A program made the translations under genes and the position numbers. The notes under the pieces were generated by a model, which searched no databases, was not told where the DNA came from, and saw only the letters and a program-made list of their open reading frames with translations. This document shows positions 22,119 to 26,868 of a stretch of DNA of 26,868 bases, in pieces. Every line of letters begins with the position of its first letter. The stretch's first letter is position 1. This stretch comes from Candidatus Saccharibacteria bacterium UBA7683 (lineage in GTDB: Bacteria > Patescibacteriota > Saccharimonadia > Saccharimonadales > UBA7683): NCBI GenBank assembly GCA_002482925.1, contig DLGX01000011.1, positions 1 to 26,868 of the forward strand. The letters are read 5' to 3'.

Positions 22119-23720
22119 CTAATCTTTAAGGCCGATTGCTAGTGGAAGTATTGAAGCAGAAATTTGTAGTTTCTTCAGAGCCTTAATCGACTTTTTAAGG
22201 CCGACTTTGTCAAAAACAGGTAGTTCTTCTGGCAGTGTACGATTATCGCTAATCAAAAATGTAACGCTGAGTGTTTTTGCCACTGTTTCTTTGCTGAGTT
22301 CTGGCCACTTTTGGTTGAGGTTTTCAAGTAAGAACTTCCAGGCCTGAGGATCATCTTCTCGTAGAAGATCAGCAGTGCTCACCGCTTGTTCAAGTTGAGT
22401 GCTCAGCGACGAAGCAGCAGATAATTTTTTAAGATATATCAAGCTGTTTGATGGCTTATGGTACAAATCTGACATAAAAAGATCACCGTGACGTTTGGCG
22501 CGGAAGCTTTTTCTGCTTAGTACCACATAATCTTTGTCGTCTTGATACAGTTCACTGTAATCCCATTCTGTCTGCGTACTGAACCAGGTTCTTACCTTTA
22601 GTTCAGAGTTGGAAACATTTTCTTGCACCCAGTTATTTAAGTTGTTCAAAAAGTCTTTGCCGATTTTGTACCACTTAGAATCTGAGAGCACGTAGAGATC
22701 ATCGTTAAGATTGAGTTCGAATGAAAGTAAACTGTAGATACTTTTTCGCGGTGTCATAGATTCTTCATTGTCGTCGAGTCCAGTTACATACGCATCTGAC
22801 CTAAGCGTATCAATATCAAGCGTTGAAGCATTGCCTAGTAAAAACTTGTGAAGCGAATCTACTTCTATGTCATCGAAGTTTTCATTAGTGTTACTAACAG
22901 TTAACTTAAAATAACTGCATTCATTGGCTGAGATTTGATCAGGATATGCTAAAAATAGCCGAGCTGGCGGCGTTGCTTGCCCAAGTGCTAATAGTAGCTC
23001 ATTATCAAGTTCCGCTACTAACGCAACGTCTTTTACTGGTTCAAAGTGATCGATAAAGTCAAAGTGTTCTTTATAAGTGTCGAGCATATATTTGTCATAG
23101 GCTTTTTGCGCGACGGTACTAAGTTGTTCTGGCTGGAGATCTTTTATGGTAATTTTTAAACTTGCACCGCCACTAATACTAAAACCAAGATCATGGTCGA
23201 GCGATGTACCGGTGATAGACTTTAAGATTTCGCTTTCATGTTCAAACGAAAACTTAGCAATGGAAGCGGCTTTTTTGGCACTTTCGCTTTTGCCTACGGA
23301 CCGCGAACTAAGGTTTTTATAATCAATATTCTTAATTTTATTTGGCGAAATTGCGTTTATTGTGGTTTTTAAGCCAAAATTAGATTCAATCAACGAAGTT
23401 TCTATCAGGCTAAACGCAGAACCATAGCTGGCGGCAAAAATACGGGGGCCATCTACGGTTTCTACTCTGAATAAAATTAGTGCTGAAGCAGACTGGCTCT
23501 TCATGGCTTCTAGTTCTTTACTTTCGGCAATTCCAGCTACAAAATTTGACCAGCTTGGCATTTTGGCTTCTTTTTCTACGGCGTAGATTCGAATATCAGG
23601 ATCGCTTTCGCGTAGTGAGAGTGCAGTAATATTTTTATATTTTCTTGATTCTGACTGTGGTTTTAGGCACTGAGAGAATTTCAGAACATGCGGTTTAAAC
23701 ATGTAGAGTGTAAGCTTCAT
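22119..23720 (-). CDS. DUF6119/TIGR04141-like protein
   Basis: This 533-residue soluble protein resembles, from memory, the sporadically distributed TIGR04141/DUF6119 family. It starts with a short beta strand (KLTLYMFKPHV), then PSWSNFVAGI and ALILFRVETVDGPRIFAASYG. TTINAISPNKIKNIDYKN and KSITGTSLDHDLGFSISGG follow, then a C-terminal half with VVLSRKSFRAKR and GDLFMSD. The GFSISGGASLKI block matches the family's central motif. Function is not established; such patchy distribution is often seen with defence or conflict genes, but nothing here proves that. The upstream region holds GATAAT as a possible -10 and a weak AAAGGG RBS. The same-strand neighbour downstream is the DrrAB exporter, 76 bases away. 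Confidence 0.6.
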   Translation of the reverse strand: MKLTLYMFKPHVLKFSQCLKPQSESRKYKNITALSLRESDPDIRIYAVEKEAKMPSWSNFVAGIAESKELEAMKSQSASALILFRVETVDGPRIFAASYGSAFSLIETSLIESNFGLKTTINAISPNKIKNIDYKNLSSRSVGKSESAKKAASIAKFSFEHESEILKSITGTSLDHDLGFSISGGASLKITIKDLQPEQLSTVAQKAYDKYMLDTYKEHFDFIDHFEPVKDVALVAELDNELLLALGQATPPARLFLAYPDQISANECSYFKLTVSNTNENFDDIEVDSLHKFLLGNASTLDIDTLRSDAYVTGLDDNEESMTPRKSIYSLLSFELNLNDDLYVLSDSKWYKIGKDFLNNLNNWVQENVSNSELKVRTWFSTQTEWDYSELYQDDKDYVVLSRKSFRAKRHGDLFMSDLYHKPSNSLIYLKKLSAASSLSTQLEQAVSTADLLREDDPQAWKFLLENLNQKWPELSKETVAKTLSVTFLISDNRTLPEELPVFDKVGLKKSIKALKKLQISASILPLAIGLKD

Positions 23721-23840
23721 GTAGTTTTGTACCCTTTTTTAATTATCTTCACCTAGTGTAGATGAATTTAAAATAATGTCGCGACTTGAAATTTATAAAA
23801 AATTACTTATCAACAAAGCTCGGTTTAAACGACTACCTGT

Positions 23841-23846
23841 TATACT
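23841..23846 (+). promoter_or_regulatory. -10 box of 53-residue gene, leaderless
   Basis: TATACT followed by seven bases and ATG 23854 gives a predicted leader of one base, matching the pattern at csoR and elsewhere. It lies within the longer frame that opens at 23776, which argues for the shorter protein. Confidence 0.5.
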
Positions 23847-23853
23847 TAAGTTT

Positions 23854-24015
23854 ATGAACAAACGATGGCATGATAGGCACAAAATGCCACAAGACGCGAC
23901 TGACCGCGAAAAACTTAAATGGCACCAAAAACACCAAAAGCAATGTGGCTGCCGTCCTATTCCTAACCGCCTGCTTTCACTTGTGAAAAAAGAACGCGAA
24001 GTTCCAGAAAAATAA
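23854..24015 (+). CDS. Small basic His/Cys protein, hypothetical
   Basis: This 53-residue basic protein begins MNKRWHDRHKMPQDATD and ends with QCGCRPIPNRLLSLVKK-type residues. It has one CxC pair and many His and Lys. It may bind nucleic acid or metal; no family recognised. An open frame extends upstream to ATG 23776 (79 residues), but that start has neither RBS nor a correctly spaced -10. ATG 23854 has TATACT at leaderless distance. The gene ends at a clear bidirectional terminator. Confidence 0.6.
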   Translation: MNKRWHDRHKMPQDATDREKLKWHQKHQKQCGCRPIPNRLLSLVKKEREVPEK

Positions 24016-24043
24016 AAAACGACCTGTTTAAAAGGTCGTTTTT
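24015..24043. terminator. Bidirectional intrinsic terminator
   Basis: The arms AAAAACGACCT and AGGTCGTTTTT (24015-24025 and 24033-24043) are perfectly complementary around a 7-base loop. A-rich and T-rich flanks on both sides make it work in both directions. It separates the convergent 53-residue gene and the 89-residue gene. Confidence 0.9.
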
Positions 24044-24057
24044 TAACGTAGCGAGTT

Positions 24058-24327
24058 CTATGCGTGTGCGAGTGGCTTAATGTCTAGTAGTGTCCAGTGA
24101 CTTTCTGAGGGGTCCAGCTTCAAACGAAAATCCGCTTTGCCATCGGTTACGCTAAATACTCGCACAACTTCTTGGCCTTTATGTACCAAGTATCTCCAGC
24201 CGTTGTTTAAAAACATATAGGTTTCACCTTCAAATTCCATTTCTTTTGGAAAGGTTTCAAGATCCTTCTTGTTGTTAAAATACACGCTGTTAACAGTTAC
24301 TTCTTTGCCTACAATAATTCGTTCCAT
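24058..24327 (-). CDS. Hypothetical protein, 89 residues
   Basis: I do not recognise a family. The protein is soluble, mixed alpha/beta, with MERIIVGKEVTVNSVYFNN at the start, an acidic middle (EMEFEGETYMFL) and WRYLVHKGQEVVRVFSV. The beta-rich look suggests a small barrel or SH3-like fold. The RBS CGGAGTG is about six bases before the ATG. A promoter at 24601-24574 may drive it through a leader of about 240 bases. It ends at the shared bidirectional terminator. Confidence 0.7.
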   Translation of the reverse strand: MERIIVGKEVTVNSVYFNNKKDLETFPKEMEFEGETYMFLNNGWRYLVHKGQEVVRVFSVTDGKADFRLKLDPSESHWTLLDIKPLAHA

Positions 24328-24366
24328 ACTACACTCCGTTTCAAAATTTAAGATTTAAGAAATACA

Positions 24367-24564
24367 TCAATTAGTGAATTGATGAACGGGCTTTGGAGTT
24401 TTAAGCTTCTCAGAAAAGTTCTCTGCCGTTACGTTGAGATCTTTGTAATCTAGGAAACTTGTAGTTTGAAAGTCAGGGACGCTTAATCGTAAAATTCGAC
24501 TAGTGTGTGTAACCTCATTGTTATAAGTTTGTGGGTAAAAAGGCTGACGCCAGTACTCACATAA
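24367..24564 (-). other. Start-less 65-codon open frame
   Basis: This minus-strand frame stays open for 65 codons after a TAG and reads like protein (for example YWRQPFYPQTYNNEVTH, then a segment with DFQTTSFLDYKDLNV). It has no ATG, GTG or TTG. An ATG at 24562 in the adjacent frame is followed at once by TGA; loss of one T would join ATG to GAG TAC TGG. It lies just downstream of a good promoter. It may be a frameshifted small gene, a non-coding leader, or chance. Confidence 0.3.
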
Positions 24565-24573
24565 CTACGTAAC

Positions 24574-24601
24574 ATTATACTGCTTGTGGTTTAAATGTAA
24601 A
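24574..24601 (-). promoter_or_regulatory. Minus-strand promoter in the long spacer
   Basis: TTTACA (24601-24596), a 16-bp spacer and TATAAT (24579-24574) on the minus strand predict a start near 24567. The transcript would run through the start-less frame to the 89-residue gene. Confidence 0.6.
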
Positions 24602-24637
24602 AGGTTTTTTTAATTAGATTTACATTAACTTTTACAA

Positions 24638-24668
24638 AATAAGACACACTGAATGAGTGTGTCTTATT
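24638..24668 (-). terminator. Strong intrinsic hairpin
   Basis: A perfect 13-bp stem (AATAAGACACACT with AGTGTGTCTTATT) around a 5-base loop lies 16 bases past the stop of the 50-residue gene. On the minus strand an AT-rich run follows. It most likely terminates that small gene. Confidence 0.8.
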
Positions 24669-24683
24669 ATGTTTAGGGTTTGG

Positions 24684-24836
24684 CTATGCGGTTTTAAGTT
24701 TTCGCATGTTTCGGCTAAAAGTACGTCGTAATTTGTAGAGAGCTGCTGGGGGTACTTCTTCGAAGTAAAGATCGTAATCTTGTATCTTCGCAAGGTCAAC
24801 TTTCTTACTTTGTTTTTTAAAAGGTCTGTAACTCAT
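24684..24836 (-). CDS. Small basic protein, 50 residues
   Basis: A 50-residue gene with a perfect AGGAGG RBS five bases before ATG 24836. The protein starts MSYRPFKKQSKKVDLAKIQD, has an acidic/aromatic centre (DYDLYFEEVPPAALYKLRR) and ends RNMRKLKTA. It is highly basic at both ends and predicted helical. The family is not recognised. The ideal RBS and the dedicated terminator make it a real gene despite its size. Confidence 0.75.
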   Translation of the reverse strand: MSYRPFKKQSKKVDLAKIQDYDLYFEEVPPAALYKLRRTFSRNMRKLKTA

Positions 24837-25064
24837 AAGTCCTCCTACTTCGCTATTTGTGGTGAAATAAGCTTATTATGCTACGTTTTTACTCTTTTAA
24901 GAGAGTACTTACAGTATAGCGTTAGCTATCTGGTAATGCTGTGAAATAGCTCACATATTTGCCTAAAGAGAGCATTATTTTTAAGTAATGAATAGAAAAG
25001 TGCAATATTTAATCTTTATTTAATTATTCTGTTGTAATATTTAAACAGGAAGCCGTTATTAAAA
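24837..25064. other. Divergent intergenic region
   Basis: This region separates the 50-residue gene (minus) from the response regulator (plus). It contains the inverted pair CTCTT/AAGAG near 24890-24905 and AGCTAT/ATAGCT flanking about 24925-24955. CATAAT and TATACT elements on the minus strand are candidate -10 boxes. On the plus strand TAATAT (25035-25040) and AGGAAG (25048-25053) precede the regulator, but the spacing to the ATG is long. Confidence 0.4.
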
Positions 25065-25742
25065 ATGAAAATACTCATAATTGAAGACAACAAAACTATC
25101 GCCCGTTCCCTTAAAAGGCAGCTACATGAAGAGTATGTTGTAGAAGTTGCAAACACAGCTGATGTGGGCATGCATAAAGCCACACAAAGTGAATATACCG
25201 TAATAATTTTAGACCTTGGATTGCCAGACAAAAGCGGGCTCGATGTGTGTAAGGCTCTCAGAACGAGCGGTAACAACACGCCGATTCTAGTTCTTACCGG
25301 AACAGACAACGTAGATTCACGGGTCTCATTACTTCGAAGCGGTGCAGACGACTACCTTACTAAGCCATTTAATTCTGAAGAACTAAAAGCTCGTGTGCTG
25401 GCACTTTCAAGAAGATTCGGTACGGAGATTGCTCAAAAAATTATTACTTTTAAAGATGTCACTATAGATACGATTCGACGTGAAGTACATCGTGGACCTG
25501 AAAAAATAGATTTACGCCGCAAAGAATATGACATACTTGAATATCTTATTTCTAACAAAGGCCGTGCAGTAAGTCGCGAAATGATCATGAACAATGTGTG
25601 GGAATCTGGGAAAGAAAGCTGGAACAATACAATCGATGTACACATTAAGCACTTGCGAGACAAAGTAGACCGCCCGTTTGCAACCCCACTAATTAAAACT
25701 GCTTACGGTATCGGATACATGGTCGACGATAGCTCAGAATAA
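25065..25742 (+). CDS. OmpR/PhoB-type response regulator
   Basis: This 225-residue DNA-binding regulator has a receiver domain (1-118) with E7/D8, phosphoacceptor D50 in IILDLGLPD, T78 and K100 in LTKPF. A winged-helix domain follows (about 128-220) with RRKEYDILEYLISNKG, SREMIMNNVW and the NTIDVHIKHLRDK recognition helix, ending in the YGIGYM wing. It should be phosphorylated by the histidine kinase encoded downstream and bind target promoters. The short peptide gene between the two is probably in the same operon. Confidence 0.95.
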   Translation: MKILIIEDNKTIARSLKRQLHEEYVVEVANTADVGMHKATQSEYTVIILDLGLPDKSGLDVCKALRTSGNNTPILVLTGTDNVDSRVSLLRSGADDYLTKPFNSEELKARVLALSRRFGTEIAQKIITFKDVTIDTIRREVHRGPEKIDLRRKEYDILEYLISNKGRAVSREMIMNNVWESGKESWNNTIDVHIKHLRDKVDRPFATPLIKTAYGIGYMVDDSSE

Positions 25743-25763
25743 CGTATAAGAAAGGTTGGTATA

Positions 25764-25880
25764 ATGAACGTAACATTACAAACAGTACTTACCGACGTAA
25801 GTGCTCGAGAAGTTGAATCAGTGGAAGCGCAGTTAGTCGAAGAGCTAACAGCGGGGTCCCCTTGGTTTAACGAAGAATAG
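25764..25880 (+). CDS. 38-residue acidic peptide between regulator and kinase
   Basis: The ATG at 25764 is preceded by AAGAAAGG at 9 bases. The 38-residue peptide has an N-terminal amphipathic stretch (MNVTLQTVLTDVSAREVESV) and an acidic leader-like middle (QLVEELTAG), and ends SPWFNEE. No Cys and no membrane helix are present. Its place between the response regulator and the kinase is where peptide signals or small modulators of two-component systems are often found. It could be a signal precursor, a RiPP-like leader with the SPWFNEE core, or a kinase inhibitor. No family recognised. Confidence 0.55.
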   Translation: MNVTLQTVLTDVSAREVESVEAQLVEELTAGSPWFNEE

Positions 25881-25895
25881 ATAATGGAAGATATA

Positions 25896-25955
25896 AATGA
25901 GCCCTATACCGCACATTCAACATTCAAAAAAGTTGCTTCAAGCGAAGGGCTCATT
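25896..25955 (+). promoter_or_regulatory. Inverted repeat enclosing the kinase start codon
   Basis: AATGAGCCC (25896-25904) contains the kinase ATG and is perfectly complementary to GGGCTCATT (25947-25955), followed by a T-rich run ending in seven Ts. In RNA this could hide the start codon, or act as an attenuator. The 42-base loop makes the hairpin weaker than a terminator. Confidence 0.4.
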
Positions 25956-26868
25956 CTTTCGTTTTTTTAAAGTTCCCAAGGTTGATTCCGAGCTTAGCAG
26001 TACCACGCAGAATGCAACATCAGTACTGAGGATACTTCTTATTGGATCGTTCGTATTTCTAAGCCTAATAGTGATACTTCTTTTTATTAGCTTTGCTCTA
26101 CTCCATAACACCTATGTTCTCGGCAGAATTGGGATTGCTCTACTACTACTGTGTTACATTGGCGCGGCGTTTTTTCTTTTGAAGAAAGGGTATCCTCGAC
26201 TTACAACCGCAATGCTTCTGGTAGCGTATGGCTTTATCGCAACAACGGTAGTAATACTATGGAGTATTACCGCTCCATTTGGTCTTTTAATGTTTGGGTT
26301 CACTATAGTGCTAGCAGGCGTAACGCTCGGTTCGCAGTATGCACTTGTTGTAGCGGGTGTAACGATCGCATTGCTTACAGTGGTCCAGACATTAGTGAGC
26401 TTACAAATAATACATCCAGATAGATCTCCTGTAATGATAGAACCTGGCTATGGCGATGTTGCGGGTTTCGGAGTAGCGTTTTTAATTCTAGCGTTAGTTT
26501 CTTGGCTTTCTGGGCGACAAATGGAACACTCGCTTGATAAAGCGCTCACGGCTGAAGTAGCCTTGCAAGAAGAAAAACGGCTACTAGCGGTCAGGCTAAA
26601 AGAACGTACTGAAAAGCTCAGAGCAGCCCAGCTGAAAGAAATGCAGCAACTGTATAGGTTCGCCGAACTGGGACAGCTTAGTACCGCCTTACTGCACGAT
26701 TTAGCCAATCACTTAACTGTTTTGACGCTAGATATAGAAGATTTAAACAAAAGCCAGCATTCGCAGGCTATTAAAAGAGCAAAGCAGAGTATATTTTACC
26801 TCGATAGAATGGTTGACCAGGTTCGTTCCCAGCTTCAGGGCAGTAGTCATGTTGTGCGTTTTTCTGTG
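25897..26868 (+). CDS. Membrane sensor histidine kinase (partial, 3' cut by window)
   Basis: The visible 324 residues start at ATG 25897 (RBS GGAAG, seven bases upstream). They comprise about six transmembrane helices (43-205), a linker coiled coil (210-250) and a HisKA-type helix with H267 in FAELGQLSTALLHDLANHLT. The ATP-binding domain lies beyond the window. The sensor has little extracellular loop, so it probably senses something in the membrane. It should phosphorylate the upstream response regulator. The short loop around TAPFGLLMFG is the main non-helical stretch. The frame is open to the last base. Confidence 0.88.
   Translation, partial: MSPIPHIQHSKKLLQAKGSFFRFFKVPKVDSELSSTTQNATSVLRILLIGSFVFLSLIVILLFISFALLHNTYVLGRIGIALLLLCYIGAAFFLLKKGYPRLTTAMLLVAYGFIATTVVILWSITAPFGLLMFGFTIVLAGVTLGSQYALVVAGVTIALLTVVQTLVSLQIIHPDRSPVMIEPGYGDVAGFGVAFLILALVSWLSGRQMEHSLDKALTAEVALQEEKRLLAVRLKERTEKLRAAQLKEMQQLYRFAELGQLSTALLHDLANHLTVLTLDIEDLNKSQHSQAIKRAKQSIFYLDRMVDQVRSQLQGSSHVVRFSV

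Noticed and set aside
23776..23853. Extra 26 codons at the 5' end of the small basic protein
   Set aside because: No RBS or properly spaced -10 for ATG 23776, whereas ATG 23854 has TATACT at leaderless distance.
25760..25765. TATAAT at the start of the 38-residue ORF
   Set aside because: It overlaps the ATG; a promoter here would start transcription inside the gene.
26151..26423. 90-codon frame inside the kinase gene
   Set aside because: The kinase frame is continuous to the window end with membrane helices and a HisKA motif, so this is a shadow.
1..26868. UGA recoding as in some Patescibacteria
   Set aside because: TGA ends several genes at the expected family length (ATP-grasp, MFS/spermidine synthase fusion) and does not interrupt domains.
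1..26868. CRISPR arrays, tRNA or rRNA genes, insertion-sequence ends
   Set aside because: No regularly spaced repeats, cloverleaf-like segments or transposase frames were seen by eye; the serine recombinase fragment is the only mobile-element gene.

Overview
The window reads as a chromosome segment of a small, AT-rich, Gram-positive-type bacterium, most likely a Candidatus Saccharibacteria (TM7/Patescibacteria) member. The basis is dense packing, many single-membrane surface proteins, a cell-wall sorting signal of the LAxTG type, no outer-membrane machinery, and many first genes that start at or within a few bases of the predicted transcription start. TGA acts as an ordinary stop. The taxonomic call is an inference from gene content; no rRNA or tRNA gene was seen.

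Region 1 (1-10770, accessory island). The left edge holds the C-terminal part of a large serine recombinase that has lost its catalytic domain. Next to it a textbook promoter with a GC-rich palindrome between its -35 and -10 boxes drives a leaderless csoR/rcnR-like repressor gene. A long co-directional series follows: a CopB-type (CPH) P1B ATPase with extra N-terminal metal-binding modules, a small His-containing membrane protein, a tandem DUF305 protein, a coiled-coil/CHAP wall hydrolase, a DUF3105 protein and a second DUF305 protein. The same strand continues through panD (aspartate decarboxylase), an ATP-grasp amide ligase resembling D-aspartate ligases, a membrane protein with a spermidine-synthase-like domain, and an M23 peptidase with no ATG, GTG or TTG start. 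This looks like a copper-defence and envelope-remodelling island. The panD/ATP-grasp/spermidine-synthase-like/M23 quartet is the most interesting possible undescribed pathway.

Region 2 (10693-12892, minus). A MacB/LolCDE-like ABC transporter operon is damaged at both ends. The permease loses its conserved C-terminus where it meets the M23 gene, and the leading small membrane gene carries a one-base frameshift. The permease break probably marks the island boundary, or else an assembly join.

Region 3 (13074-24327, core-like, mixed strands). It holds an EamA transporter, an aldo/keto reductase, a MidA-like methyltransferase, a kelch-repeat surface protein ending in LAETG, DUF2200, an APH-like kinase fold protein, pyrB, a DrrAB-type ABC exporter, a DUF6119/TIGR04141-like protein and small hypothetical genes.

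Region 4 (24328-26868). A mostly non-coding stretch contains a strong-SD 50-codon gene with its own terminator and a start-less 65-codon frame. After it come an OmpR-type response regulator, a 38-residue acidic peptide gene and a membrane histidine kinase cut by the window end, whose start codon lies in a 9-bp inverted repeat.
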